Below, piece after piece: positions 12,946 through 24,592 of a DNA stretch of 64,000 nt. The stretch lies in the NCBI GenBank assembly GCA_948474755.1, contig CAOLHI010000392.1:434001-498000 (forward strand), in the 5' to 3' direction. The first letter of the stretch is position 1; the number at the start of each line of letters is the position of its first letter. The DNA is from Ctenosaura bakeri (taxonomy: Eukaryota; Chordata; Lepidosauria; Squamata; Iguanidae). A program made the position numbers and the translations under genes. The notes beneath the pieces were generated by a model. It was given only the letters and a program-made list of their open reading frames with translations, had not been told where the DNA came from and ran no database searches.

Positions 12946-15900
12946 AAGAATAACATCATCTTGCATCTATATGGAAGGAATTTTCCCTTTTTTAAAAAGA
13001 TTTGTGTTTGCTGTTCACTCACCATGTTCAGAGGCTGTCTTGGTAAGTTCTTTGGAGCTCAAGACAGTCAACTTGAAAGTTAACACCCCCTGTTGGAAGA
13101 AGCAAAGATAATCTGCTGTAGAAGTAGAGCAACAGGAACTGGCTTGGTTATCTTTAGTGAGACAAGTTATATGATTCACCTCTTCCAGCAGCCTTACCTT
13201 TATTCTTTCTACTAGTTTTCTCCTACCTTTTTTTTTTTCATCTAGCTTTTGAATCCTAAACTCTCTCTTGTAGTTCCAAAGTGGCCAGTTGAGGAGGAGA
13301 CAGATTCCTTTGAAACCTTGTGGTTGTCTGCAGTATCGCTCAAGGGAGTATATTAGCTGAAAATAAGCTGGTTAGGTCTGGATTCCTCATTCTCCCAGTG
13401 AGTTGAAAATATTGGCCAGTCACAGTCAGGTGACGTTGCACAGTCTTCAGTCTTAATAAACCCAGCCCAAAACAAAATCTTTGAGGTTTTAGAAGATGTA
13501 TTTTCTTGACCTCTTTATTTGGAAACCAACTTTTCTGCATAATAACTTCTCTGCAACAAACAAACACTTTTTAAAACCAGGTAAATGTAAGAAGAACAAA
13601 AATGAAGGCTTTTTATAAACCAAAGCTTTGAAATCAAGTAGATGGAGTACATAACCTGTTGAGCAGCACAATGGATTAAGAAAGCCCTCTATTAGGAGAC
13701 CTATTTGTCTCTACAGATAATAAATACATCTGCCATCTATTGCCTCTTGCCACTTGCATTTAAGTCTCCAACCTAAACTGAGCACAACCTGTCAAAATTC
13801 TATTAATTTAATTATGAGAATTACTATATAAGCTTACTTAAATGTAAATACTTTTAACAGTTACTCTGTTACTTGGGATGTAATGAGTCAGTTCATTATT
13901 CCTTAATTCCGACAGCAATAAAACCATGAGCTCGCGTCTTCTGTGTTCATAGTCTGCATCTGACGAGGTCAGCAAGAAAGCTCCCATTGTCACTGAGGAT
14001 CATACATAGTGCTTTCAATTATATTTGCCTGTGTTTTTATTCACACTTATATTGTTACAGAGAGCACTATTTGAATAACAAGATTTAACTGCAATATTGC
14101 TAAGTTTCCAGTAGATGCCCCCAGAGGCCATTCTACTTATAAAGAAGCTGTGTATTTTAAAAACTGTTACCTTTGGATTTTGTTGGTTCATAGAATCATA
14201 AATGTTATATGAATTTTCAAGTTGAAACAAGTAACATGTGTATAACAAACATTAATTCTTGCAGTTTGAAAGTAATTACAATATTATCAGACCCCATTTT
14301 TCAGATTGCAAAAACAATTGGAAAGATGTTCAAGATAATATTTTAAAAGTCAGAATTCACTTGTGCCATTGTGTTTGGCTTTCTTTAGATTTTCCCAACT
14401 TACACTTCCCAGCTAGAAGATTATCCCAATTGCTCCTAGGTTATCCCAAGTCTTTGTTTAAATATTATATGTTGAGATGAAGAGCGCTTTATAAATAATA
14501 CACCAAATGATTTGAACACCAGATTATATATATGTAATCAGGATATTCTTTAAACTTTTAGAGATAAAGAAGATTATGGTTCCCATATATTGGCAGATTT
14601 CAGTCTCAAATCATAACAAGTAGTGTGAGAGTTAACTTTGGAAAATATATCTTCAGGATCTCTTCTATCCAATTTAATAAATTTGTTTTAAATACTAATA
14701 TTGGTTGTTTATTAACTACTAGATAAACATCAGGAGAATAGTGGAAGAAATTAACTTTCCTTGAGGTACAATCCTTTATGCAGGTATCTGAGAGCACATT
14801 ATATTGAATTCTGTAGGGCTTATTTCTCGATAGACATATACAGGATTATATTGTAGCTGTTCAGTTAAATTAGAGCCAGTAATTAAAAAACAAAGAAATG
14901 TATACTATCAGGAATGGAGGGGTACGTTATCATCTGTAAAATGCTCTGTAGGTTTGCTTTATTCTTTATTGCAGCTCCTCCATGACTAAGAAAAATGCCA
15001 AATTGACAGGTGTCATAGCAAGCTATCTTCATGAAACAAATGTGCATCCTACTTTCATTTCAGTATTTATTTTAAACTAGGAACATAGGGAGAACCTTGA
15101 AAGAAAAGACCAATATAGCATTAGCGAATCCATTTCTGATATTATGCTGTCTTCTTACTGGCTTCAGAACCATTCCATCTGAAGTGCAAGTGGAGCAAAT
15201 ATTATTGTGGAGACCAAATGCATTGAAAGCAAACATTTTATAGCCCAGGTAGATGTGCTCCTTTGGTGACCCTACATGTATGTTTGAAGTATACAAAAAG
15301 AACACTTTGCTGTAATTTCATTCTATTATTATATTCTTAACATGCTTTATCTGCAATATATTCTATCAATTATAGGCTCCAGTAAGGAGCCAGTAGCAAC
15401 AGACACGACTTGACAGAACTATATATTGGTACTCTAACAAATTATTTTCTTATTTCCCTCAGGGCACAAACACATACGTAGTTACAAGAACTACTAAGTT
15501 TATAGTTAAAGCTGTTCAACTGAGAAGATAATTTATAGAACATATTGGGGTTGCATGCAAAGATAATGAATTAATTTAAATACATACTGTTTTTGTATTT
15601 TCTTATTTTTCATCTTATCACAAAATAGATAGATAGTCTTCTATCTTACTCTCTTATTTTTACATTATCTTATCTTACTGTGTTTTCTCATATCTTACCT
15701 TATTTTATTTCATTTTATTGTATTTTATGTCTGATGTTCTTTGCTTTGATATGGTCAATTGACTAATCAATAAAGTTGTACTACTACTGTAATATATTCA
15801 ATGCTTTGACCTCCACTAAGTAAATCTATTTCTTTTCTGTTCATTCACATTTTTTCCTTATCATCTTATCTTTCTTTTTTTTTAAAAAAAAAATTGTCCT

Positions 15901-15999
15901 ACTTTGTTTTCAGCCTCACCTTTTTTATAGAATTGTTTGACTTTTTCTGTTCACACTTTCACATTCTGTAGTCTTTTTTCCCCTTTTGAGTTGTCTTCT

Positions 16000-16163
16000 G
16001 AGCCCTGGTAGCACAGTGGTTAAATGCCGGTACTGCAGCCACAAGGTTGTGAGTTCAGTCCTGCTGCATTCCAGGTTGACTCAACCTTCTATCCTCCTGC
16101 AGGTCGGTAAAATGAGTACCCAGCTTGCTGGGGGCAATTAGCTAACACATTGTAAACCACTTA
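16000..16163 (+). mobile_element. Sauria-type tRNA-derived SINE, left part
   Basis: A tRNA-like head (ggtagcacagtggttaaatg as the A-box region, gttgtgagttcagtcctgct as the B-box region) is followed by the diagnostic body ggtcggtaaaatgagtaccc, agcttgctgggggcaatta and tgtaaaccacttag. This is the layout of Sauria SINEs of squamates. The element is interrupted after 16163 by a 429-bp MITE and resumes at 16593. Confidence 0.85.
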
Positions 16164-16592
16164 GGCCCTTTTTGCGCGCAGTTTCTGTTGCGAGAGGGCC
16201 CCTTGAGCGTCGCATGAATGGGAGCGTTGGTCCGTACGACGCACTCCCATTCATGCGACACTCACGAGCCTAAAAATGCGTGTGCATTTTCTTATTTTCA
16301 GCTGGGAGCCGAAAATACTGCGCAGTTGCGCAATGCTCCCAGGGCCCTCGCGCACTTACCTGCCATGCAGTGCGTCGGGCGAGCTGGACCGGTCGCACTT
16401 CCTTCCCCAGCGCAGCCTACAGCTCCCAGGCTGCGCTGCGGAAGGAAGGGGTGGGGTGCTAGTGCAATGGTCGAGCAACCAGGAAGCGAGCTGCAGAACG
16501 AAGCAGCAGGGAAGCGGCAGCGTTCCTGCTGCGGCTTTTCGCACGAGACACCCCCCCCCAGCCGCGCAAATGGGTAATGTGCAAAAAGGGCC
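16164..16592. mobile_element. GC-rich MITE (PIF/Harbinger-like, TTA target duplication), 429 bp
   Basis: Its ends are inverted repeats: ggccctttttgcgcgca on the left and the complement of tgtgcaaaaagggcc on the right, with 12 identical bases before the first mismatch. TTA is duplicated on both sides (16161-16163 and 16593-16595). A 3-bp TWA duplication with GGCC-starting ends fits PIF/Harbinger. The interior is GC-rich and full of palindromes: 16205-16226 pairs with 16242-16263 (20 of 22), and the block around 16397-16455 pairs cagcgcagcct with aggctgcgctg. It encodes no transposase; the 119-aa and 106-aa frames inside are by-products of GC-rich sequence. Superfamily is inferred from the duplication and ends only. 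Confidence 0.78.
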
Positions 16593-16643
16593 TTAGAGAA
16601 TACTTAGCTGATAAGCAGTATAGAAATACTATTGCTATTCTAC
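16593..16643 (+). mobile_element. Sauria-type SINE, right part (3' tail)
   Basis: It reads ttagagaatacttagctgat, then aagcagtatagaaatact and attgctattctac. This is the expected 3' end of the SINE that stops at 16163: deleting the MITE and one TTA restores the family's 'ccacttagaga' junction. Confidence 0.85.
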
Positions 16644-16650
16644 ATTTACA

Positions 16651-16663
16651 CTCTCTCTCTCTC
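16651..16663. repeat. (CT)n microsatellite
   Basis: A short CT run just downstream of the SINE tail. Confidence 0.9.
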
Positions 16664-16913
16664 ACCTATAACTGTATTTTATACTCCTTCCCTCTTTTCT
16701 AGCAAAGTTACTGTTCTGATCATGTTCCTTTCTTTTCAAATTTCTTAGTCCTCAGCACACAATCCTTACCACAGTAAGTTTTATAATGTTCTCAGGTTGT
16801 GCGTGTACTGTTTATAGTGTTGGTAGTGTTTACACAGCTTCATGGGGAAAGGGGGCTTTCACTTTGTTATTAGCTTTCAGGAACCTTGTAGAAATTGAGG
16901 TGGTGGTGGGGGG

Positions 16914-16996
16914 GTTCTAGTTGTGTCTACTTGGAAGGAAGTCCTACTGGGTTAAATGTAACTTGTGCTCACATAAATAAGCACAGGATTACCATG
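16914..16996. repeat. Short palindromic reptile-type interspersed repeat
   Basis: Contains tctacttggaaggaagtcct, actgggttaaatgtaactt, and gcacaggattaccatg. This is a diverged copy of the same repeat type as 5519-5590. Confidence 0.5.
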
Positions 16997-17943
16997 TTGT
17001 ACCTCTTTTTGTTTACCACAGCGGTAACTGCTCTTGTAACTCCTGGTTACTTATAGCAGATGCACTGAAATAGCAAAGAAGGAGAAAAACTTTTGCAAGT
17101 CTCCTTTGCTTCTTTGATAGTCCAGCTCCTGATTTGCTGAGCTTCAACAGTTCTCTGAAGAAGCAGTCCTAGCCTGAAAATGGCTGCTAGAGAAGTTAGA
17201 TGTTAGCCCTTCAGAGAGCACGATTTTCTTATGTCAGTTGGTAATGCTGCAAACTCTTTCACTTCTGGTTTATATTACATAAACTAAATTATATAGACTA
17301 GCATCCTCTTATTCACAACTAGAATAGATCCATTAAACAAATTGTTGAATGGTGAAACAATATCTAGAAAAAGCTAATACATTCAATAGGTTATGACTGC
17401 AATAGAATTCAGGCAATAATTTCCTTGTAAAATTGTAGGTATGGTGACATTCTGATTGGATTATTTATTTTATAGATTTGGCATGACATTTTTAACAGTG
17501 GCTGATAAAAGAAGAAATTTGAGGGGGTTTTGTTGCTTGGTAAAATATAAAATATATTTAGTTTAATGGTTACAATCTAGTTTTTCAAACTTTTGTTCAT
17601 GATGAAATTTTAATGGAAGAATTACTGATCATGTACGTTTACATTCTTCTTGTGGATACACCAGAAGAAATGGACCGTGTCTTTTCCCTTACGTTGTGCA
17701 AATTCCATTGGGTCCATGGACTACCTTCAATGGAGGCCTAAAACTAATATGTGCCATTTGAAAGAACATTGTCATTATTTCTATAAATTATGCTTTAAAA
17801 GATGTGCTATCTGTAAGTGGTATCTAATTGTATCTTGTTTAATATATATCTCTGATACATTCTTATTAGTGAATAACTTCGACACATGTATCACTTGCTA
17901 GAAATTATTAAATTTCTGTATTATTAAATTAGCCCAACTGAAG

Positions 17944-18035
17944 ACAGTCATTCATTCATTCAAACAATATCCCACCTTTCTCCTACCAAGGGACCCAAGG
18001 CATCTTAACAAAATTTAAAATAAAACATTTAGCTA
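17944..18035 (-). mobile_element. L2-type LINE 3' tail, antisense fragment
   Basis: A tcattcattcattc run, then caatatcccacctttctcct and an A-rich taaaataaaac tail, as in the antisense 3' ends of L2-type LINEs (compare 30150-30350). Confidence 0.55.
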
Positions 18036-18045
18036 AAATGTGGTA

Positions 18046-18534
18046 CAACTTCAGTATCCCTTATCCAAAAATCTGAAATCTGAAACTTTTGAAAAGTGGA
18101 ATACAGTCTTCTTCCTATAGGGAAAATGAGGGAATTACAGAGGCTTGTTTGAGGCATATGCTGCTTGCAAAGTCTCTTAGTCAACTTGGCCCCTTTTTTT
18201 GTGTCTCAGCTTGTTTTGGACTGTTGAGAGGGAGAAAAAAAAAGATACTGACTGAAAGCAATGTGTGTATGTGTGTGCAGTCCCAAGCAAGCTGAGAGGG
18301 GGGGGAAAGGCAGCAAGCTGACTGACAGACTTGGCAAACAGTCCTTACACGCAGTCAGAAGTGAGTCTCCATAATTCCCTCATGTTCCTTACAGGAAGAA
18401 GACAAGAGGAGAAGAACTGACAAAAAGGGAGACTCCCTGTCAAAATGACGATATAGAGATATTCCACAATAAAAATAAAAAATCGTAAACACCTTTGGTT
18501 TCAAGCATGTTGCATAAGGAGTATTCAACCAGTG
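18046..18534. mobile_element. Tigger-like MITE, about 490 bp
   Basis: The left end caacttcagtatcccttatc is inverted at the right end (gcataaggagtattcaacc). The right interior cacctttggtttcaagcatg matches the family layout in which 'cacctttggtttcaagc' sits just inside the terminus. TA precedes the left end. The interior is G/A-rich and has no transposase. The right boundary is approximate because the terminal bases have diverged. Confidence 0.7.
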
Positions 18535-19089
18535 TTGCAGAAATTAAAAAACAATGAAACATCAATTCTGTTAAAAACACAGGCAAATAATATGCAAGGA
18601 GAATAGGTCTTAAAGAATACTATGTCAGACATTTTAAACCAAGCCATCATAACCTCCAGCAAAACTATTTAACATATACATTGTTTTGACATGCTGTATA
18701 TGCTTAGCTTTTCCCACTGCTCACTGTTTTAAGCAAACTATGAGTTGTATTCCAGTGAATAAATGCCAACAACATTTTGATTTTTTCCCCTTTTTCTTTT
18801 TCTGTGTAGGTTAAACTCAGTTGACCTTCCTGGCTGATTTCAATTGTAGAACACTGTTATATTTATAAAGCGGCTCTGAAAGAAATTATATTAAATTGCT
18901 TCTGCAGTTTTTTGTGTTTTTTTCATGAAGATGTGCTGGTATTTTTAAAAGAAAAGGACACTAGCAAAAAGAATATTTGTAACCTCTTAATTAGTGTTGT
19001 GTGTTGTTATTTTGTTGTTGTTGTGTATCTTGATCTTTTTTAGTTGAAGAACGTTTAAAGGTTTAAAACTGGCCTTTTAATTTTTTCAG

Positions 19090-19313
19090 TTACCGGAATT
19101 CATACATGAAGAACATCTGCATAGACATGCTGCGACAGGGCTATCACAAGTCTTTTGCGGAGCTCTTTACTCTGATAGAGAAGTGGAATGCCTTGAGGGA
19201 GGCTTCAGGGCCTGGGTCAGCCATATGGCTGGAGAAGTCTCTTGGGGAGCAGCCTGATAAGCTGGATCAACTTCACTATTTCCTGACCAGGGCTGAGGCA
19301 GCCCAGCGATCAG
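19090..19313 (+). CDS. TTC29: TTC29 internal coding exon B
   Basis: The most readily recognised exon. After ttttttcag (AG at 19088-19089) the frame reads [20 protein letters not shown], then [18 protein letters not shown] and EEQPDKLD-like [20 protein letters not shown]. These match the conserved mammalian TTC29 sequence nearly position by position (NIC-DMLR-GYHKSF-ELF, ALREA, EQPDKLD, YLTRAE). The first base completes the Ala codon begun in exon A (phase 2). The exon closes at tcag|gtaaat with one base of the next codon (phase 1). The segment is helical and precedes the TPR array; it has no membrane or signal segment. The length (224 bp) has no indel relative to what I recall except one residue around the GPGS loop. 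The frame is open throughout and the gene looks functional here. Confidence 0.96.
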
Positions 19314-20536
19314 GTAAATAGGGAATTCTGGGTAATGGAGCAGCAATGTTGCCTCAGGGAAGATTCTGAATTGTTTCATATATGAATCTGAAACATTACT
19401 GGATTTTAGGATATTTCATCTTTATTCAGCTGAATTGTAGTTGAAGAGCAGATGATAGGTAACTTTAAATTACAATACTTAAAAGTTAGGCTGTGACATT
19501 CAGGTAACAGAATTAAAATTTGTAATGTATTTCTGATACCAGACACCAGAATCCATTTGAAATATTTATATTCATGATAACTAACATCTAAGTTACCACC
19601 TTTCCATGTTTCTCTGCTATTTATTTCTTATTAGGTATTATTTTTAATTTATAAAAAACTATATCTATTTTTATCACATTTACTTTAGAAACAAGGTTAT
19701 GTCTCCAAGCTTTTCTATTCCCCGTTTTCCTACAAATCTAGGGTCATGCAGTTGGTTAATACTCCTTCCTATAGGTGCTTAAAAATGTGACCGTATCTGT
19801 TAATATCATGCTGTAAATAATGTATCAGTATATTCCTCCTCTAATTGCAATAGTTTTGCTGAATGTTGTCCTTGTTGGTTGCAGTCCTCTGCCCATTCAC
19901 ACATGTTTAGGCATGCTAACTTCAATGAAAATAATTTGTAAGTGGTGAGGAGTTAAGGTCATAAGACAGGATGATTGATAGGCATCTTGTAACCAGAAAA
20001 ATACATTGATGGGTACCAATGTTGCCTGACTAGTCTGGGGAAAAAACAGATAGATGAATTGCTCTTTGGAAGGAAATAGATAGGAAATAGTAATTATTTG
20101 AAAGGAAATAGCATAGAAAACTTATCCCTAGGCTGGAAGTGAAAGTTTAGTGATGAAGGATTAAGCTTATATATAGGATACAAGTTTAAATGTGGTTCAG
20201 GACCAAAAGCCCTGCAGAAAAGGTAATTCTGTATTTTGCGCATTTGTCAATGTAGATTTTTTGTCAAACTAGATATAACAATAGTGATTGCAGAACATTT
20301 AGATAGGGTAGAAACAAGCAAAATTGCAACAGCAAGAAAAGGATGAGATAAATTTGAGTGAAGAGAAGTATTAAATACTGAATTTCATACCATATTAGGG
20401 TCTGAATTCAGTTTGGAACCCAATTCAATTGAATTTGACTTGGCTGATTCAGAACCAGTTCAATGTGGTTCAAATCTCAAATATGAATAATTGTTTATCC
20501 TATTGACTTGCACTTGGAAATCAATAATCCTAGCTA

Positions 20537-20559
20537 CTGTTACTACTACTACTACTACT
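20537..20559. repeat. (TAC)n trinucleotide repeat
   Basis: Seven or so TAC/ACT units in an AT-rich intron. Confidence 0.85.
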
Positions 20560-20744
20560 TCTGCCACAGTGACCCCTCCCTTACACAACCTCCACACAGA
20601 CAAATATGAAGTTGCACAAAACATCACATCCCATTATACTCAGTGGATGCAGCGGACAAAGAATAGCATTCCATGTAAAGAGATGTATATAACTGTGAGA
20701 AAATTCATGATTTGGAATGCAGGTTGAATGCATTTTGGGAAAAA

Positions 20745-21810
20745 GTTGTAGGGTAAGGAAGCAATAGTGACATCACTGGAGGGCTCTACTATAAGCCTGC
20801 AGGCCAGGCTGAAGACTTAGGGGATAATTTCTTAGAACAGATTACCAAACTTTCAAAATGGAGATAGAGATATATATATATAGTATAGATATAGTAGTGA
20901 TTGGAGGACTTTGACTCCCCCAAGATCTGTTGGAACCAAACTCTGCCAAAAATATGAGGGAAATTTTCATTTTCTGAAAGGTGGAAAAAGTCACTATTAT
21001 TGACCCAGTTCTTACCAACATGAGCGTGCTGGTCAACACTGTAGAAACAGTGAGAACTTTGGGTGGAAGTTACCATGTCCTCCTGGGATTCATTAAATAG
21101 AGAAAAGGGGAAACCAACTGTAATCAGACACTTAGGAAAACCAGTTTTTGTAAATAAGTTGGAAATACTAGGTGAAATCCAATGGGCAGAAATATTAAAG
21201 GAGAAGGGAGTCCATTATGGATGGGAGTTTGTTAAAAGTGACATATTGAAGGCATAATTGCAAGTAATTTTAATTGTGAAAAAACCGGGAGGCATCTGAA
21301 AAAAACAGGCTGGATATTTTCAAATAAGCTTAGATTTAAAAAGAGCGTATATAAGGAATACATGAAGAGGCATATTATCAAGGAAGAGTATAAACAAGTA
21401 GCTAATATTTGTAGAAAGAAGGTCAGGAGGACTAAAGCTCAAAATGAGCTCAGGCTTGCAAGAGATGTTGGAAATAAAAAAAGGCTTTTTTTCAAGCTGT
21501 GTTCAAAGCAAGAGAGAGAATCAAGAAGTAGTGGGTACTGTGTACTTCATGGAGAAGCTTGACATCAATATCACAAAAGTTTATACAACAGATAATTAAA
21601 CAGGTGGCCTGTGAGTACTTACAAAAGAGTTACTAAGAGGCAGTATGCGTTTTTCAAAAGCAAGTTGTGCTGAACTTTTTTTTTTTTAATAGAGTTGCAA
21701 GCTTGATAGATGGGGGCAATATACTGTTATCTAGATTTTTGTAAGTCATTTGATGAGGTCCCCAATATTCTTGCAAACAAGCTGATAAAATATCTGTCAG
21801 AGGGATGGTG
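20745..21810 (+). mobile_element. CR1/L3-type LINE, 5' half of an interrupted copy
   Basis: Remnants of the endonuclease end and the front of reverse transcriptase are readable in the + strand in broken frames. A segment like GDFDSP occurs near 20890. The linker contains aggagaagggagtccattat and ctcaaaatgagctcaggctt, both typical of CR1/L3. The RT start near 21710 reads YLDFCKSFDEVPNILANKL, the degenerate counterpart of the LDFSKAFDKVPH-IL--KL motif. It stops near 21810 and its continuation is found at 24593. Confidence 0.85.
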
Positions 21811-21989
21811 GATGATGGGAGCTACACAAAAACCCTGGTACCGCTTCCCTCCAGCACTGAGCTCTGGCAAAAAGACGGTTCACCAGAGTCAAGTATTTAA
21901 AAATCACCATACAGCAGAGTTTACATACAGCAGCTGAAGCATCCCAGCAGAGTGTTAACTTTAGCAGCAAATACCTTGAAGCCAGGAAA

Positions 21990-22440
21990 AATACTCGAAC
22001 GCAAATGTTATCTTCCAACAGGAGGCATTTACTCTTGAGTTACAATACATACAGTATATACAAATCTCCAATGGAGTTTTCAGCATTCAGCAGCATGCAG
22101 AACATAACCTCCAGCTGCTCTCCAGACATCAAGAGGGCTCAGAGGGCTAGAACACACCCCCTTATATACAGCCATTGCTGATGCAACTCTAGCAGCCCTT
22201 GCTAGAGGTATGATGCAACCTTCCTGCCTGGTTACACAATCCAATGACTCATGCCAGTGTTACTTGGTATTGCATCATCCATTGTCATTCCCAGATGCCA
22301 AACTTAAATGTACATCAAGTATATTTTATTTGGACTTAGATTCTGTCCACTCTTTCCTCACAATATCAGCTACGCTGTGCTGCTGACACAGGAATGGTCT
22401 CCAACCCCTACCACTACCACTTTCTGACCACTTAGATGTC
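21990..22440 (-). mobile_element. Possible LTR-like segment, antisense
   Basis: On the minus strand a TATA-like gctgtatataagggggtgtg (plus positions 22160-22180) sits in a segment richer in unique, non-AT sequence than its surroundings. It lies between the two halves of the CR1 and therefore inserted into it. No TG...CA ends or target duplication could be confirmed, so the LTR call is tentative and the limits are approximate. Confidence 0.4.
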
Positions 22441-22788
22441 AAACTCATGATAGTGATGAAAACCAGGCAGACAGAATTAACATCATCACTCTACTTATTT
22501 TTAAGTCTTGGAATCTTAATATATTTATATTGGAGAATGAACAGACTCTTAAGTAATCTGTTTAGACTATTTATTATGTGCACTCATAGAGATACTAATA
22601 GAGATACAAAAATATATAGTCTCCTTAGGGAGTCAATGCCTGGGCACTTTGCTTGTATTGTTGCATACCTCTTAGGATTCTCAGGTTCTTTCCTTGCCAT
22701 AGTGTCTGTTAAGGCATTATACTAACAATTTATAAAGACTTTAACTTGTGCAGAATTCTGTGCTTTGTATCATATCCAGAACCATCTA

Positions 22789-22848
22789 TCTATCAAGGAA
22801 TACAGTTTCATCTATCAAGGAATACAGTTTCAGATGAAACTGTATTCC
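22789..22848. repeat. 22-bp tandem duplication with adjoining inverted copy
   Basis: Positions 22789-22810 and 22811-22832 are identical (tctatcaaggaatacagttt plus ca). The next 16 bases, 22833-22848 (gatgaaactgtattcc), are the exact complement of the ggaatacagtttcatc inside the duplication (22797-22812). A hairpin can form with either copy. Confidence 0.95.
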
Positions 22849-23608
22849 AAGGGATTAGTATCCCTGAGCATTATTATATTTCAATATCTTCATTATATAA
22901 CTATAAACATCCTTATATCTATTTTAGCATAGCCTGATTAGTTCTTACCAGCATCAGCATGTTTGGACAGTTTATCAATTGTCAGGATCAGCTTAGAGGC
23001 TATATACAGCCTTCTTTTCCTATAGCGGGGACTGGCAGAGCAGTTTGCTCACTATCTCCTCTCCGTTTCTGTCATTTTCTCCCTAGCCTCTGCCCAGCTT
23101 ATCAGCTGTCCTGTCTGATCCAATCAAAACAAAGTGGCTGACTGTATCCCATTTATATCAACAATTCTGTCCTCCAATCAGATCATTAGAGATAATATAA
23201 ACAAACCAAGGTAGAACTAGATCTTGGCTTTTGGCTGCCTTCCATTAGATTACGTCAGCCATCGCACGTGCTAGAAGGGTTATTAGCGGGTCTGCTCACA
23301 TCTCAGTATTGATAGAAATGCAGGCATTCTCATCTCTTTGTTCATGTTTGAGTAGTCGTTCTGCCAGGAATTAACCTGTCTTTTTGTTACCAGTAATATA
23401 CACATACACACATTCTAATGCACATAGTTTCATGCACTATATCTTACAGTCTGTATGTTTACTCCATAGGTTATGTTCTATATGTGTGTTTCCAGGCCTC
23501 AGAGTTGACAACCAAAATAAAGTTGGCCTGTGTTAAGGGGTATTGGTAGCTGTTCAATGAACAGAATCCAAAGAATGCTCATCATTGGTTCCTTATCATC
23601 TTTGAGAG

Positions 23609-23632
23609 TGTTGTTGTTGTTGTTGTTGTTGT
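23609..23632. repeat. (GTT)n trinucleotide repeat
   Basis: About eight TTG/GTT units immediately before the antisense L2-type tail. Confidence 0.9.
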
Positions 23633-23636
23633 CGTC

Positions 23637-24592
23637 ATCATTATATTGTTATCTTTATTTGTATTCTAGTATTCTACTTTTGCCCAACCTTGGGCCTCAA
23701 AGCAGCTTATATATTAAAACCATACAATTTAAAAACATATAAATAGTAAATATTAAAACAGAATTAAACTATAAAAGAGTTAAAATAGCTAAAAAGAGAT
23801 TAAAAGAGGCGATTAAAATTAAAACAGTACAGCCTGTTCTTTAAAACTTTCTGCATTAAAATATGCCTAGCTAAATAAAAAGGTCTTTGCCTCCCACCGG
23901 AAGGATAACAAAGAGGGGCTACCTGGGAAGGGAGTTCAAGTCTAGGGGCAGCCACTGTGAAGACCCTCTCTTGCATCCACAGCAATGATGCTTGCTGCAA
24001 TAGTGGAACTGAGAGGTCTCTCCTAATGATCTCAGAGTTGGTTCATATAGGGTGATACAGTCTTTCAAGTAGTCTGGACCTGACCTGTATAGGGCTTTAT
24101 AGGTCATAACTAGCACTTTGAGTTGTTCCTGGAAACAAATTAGTAGCTGGTGAGCTATTCAGCAGACACATGGTATGATCTCTCTAACCTGCCCCAGTGA
24201 ACAGTTTGGCTGCAGCTTTTTGAACCATCTGAAGTTTCTGAACATTCTTCAAAGGCAGCCCCAATAGGGCGTATTACTGTAATCCAAATAGGATGTAATT
24301 AAGGTATGTAGCACTAGGCTAGGTCTGACATCTCAAGGAATAGGCACAGTTGGCCCACAAGCTTTAAATGTGCAAAAGCATTCCTAGCCACTGCAGCAAC
24401 CTGGGCATCCAGGTTCAAAGCTGAATCCAGGAGTACACCCAGACTGCGAACCTTTGTCTTCAGTGGGCACAGGTTGAATCCCTATTTCCTAACCTGCCTT
24501 CTGACTGACCAGGAATACGTGAGTCTTGTCTGGATTAAGGTTCAGTTTGTTGGCTTCATCCAGTCCATCATTGATGACGGACATTCTCTCTG
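23637..24592 (-). mobile_element. L2-type LINE, 3' end, antisense
   Basis: The minus strand encodes the C-terminal end of an L2/CR1-group reverse transcriptase: VMTYKALYRSGPDYLKDCI in the frame at 23919-24116 corresponds to the family's VLTYKAL-GLGP-YL-D. Upstream on that strand are the complements of gcctttgaagaatgttcag and the KLNPDKTE-like region near 24500-24580. The 3' tail (plus 23637-23830) is A/T-rich and repetitive. It inserted within the CR1 copy and is 5'-truncated exactly where CR1 sequence resumes (24593). Confidence 0.85.

Larger units (their letters stand above)
2908..19089 (+). other. TTC29: TTC29 intron A-B (16,182 bp)
   Basis: GT-AG intron, phase 2. It holds mostly AT-rich unique sequence plus the repeats listed separately: Tigger-like MITEs at 5793-6072 and 18046-18534, a TIR-ended fragment around 9540-10346, CR1 and L2 tails at 11945-12240, a BovB tail at 12544-12945, and the SINE/MITE composite at 16000-16643. 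Simple repeats are (TTTA)n at 3543-3562, (TA)n at 4075-4102 and (CT)n at 16651-16663. In 6080-9535, 13000-15995 and 16670-17940 I see nothing I can name beyond scattered short reptile repeats. The 8875-8925 segment (containing ctctaaagtgccactggact) looks like an old interspersed-repeat end. Confidence 0.85.

Noticed and set aside
16218..16577. 119-, 106- and 60-codon overlapping frames
   Set aside because: They are wholly within the 429-bp MITE, whose ends and TTA duplication are clear.
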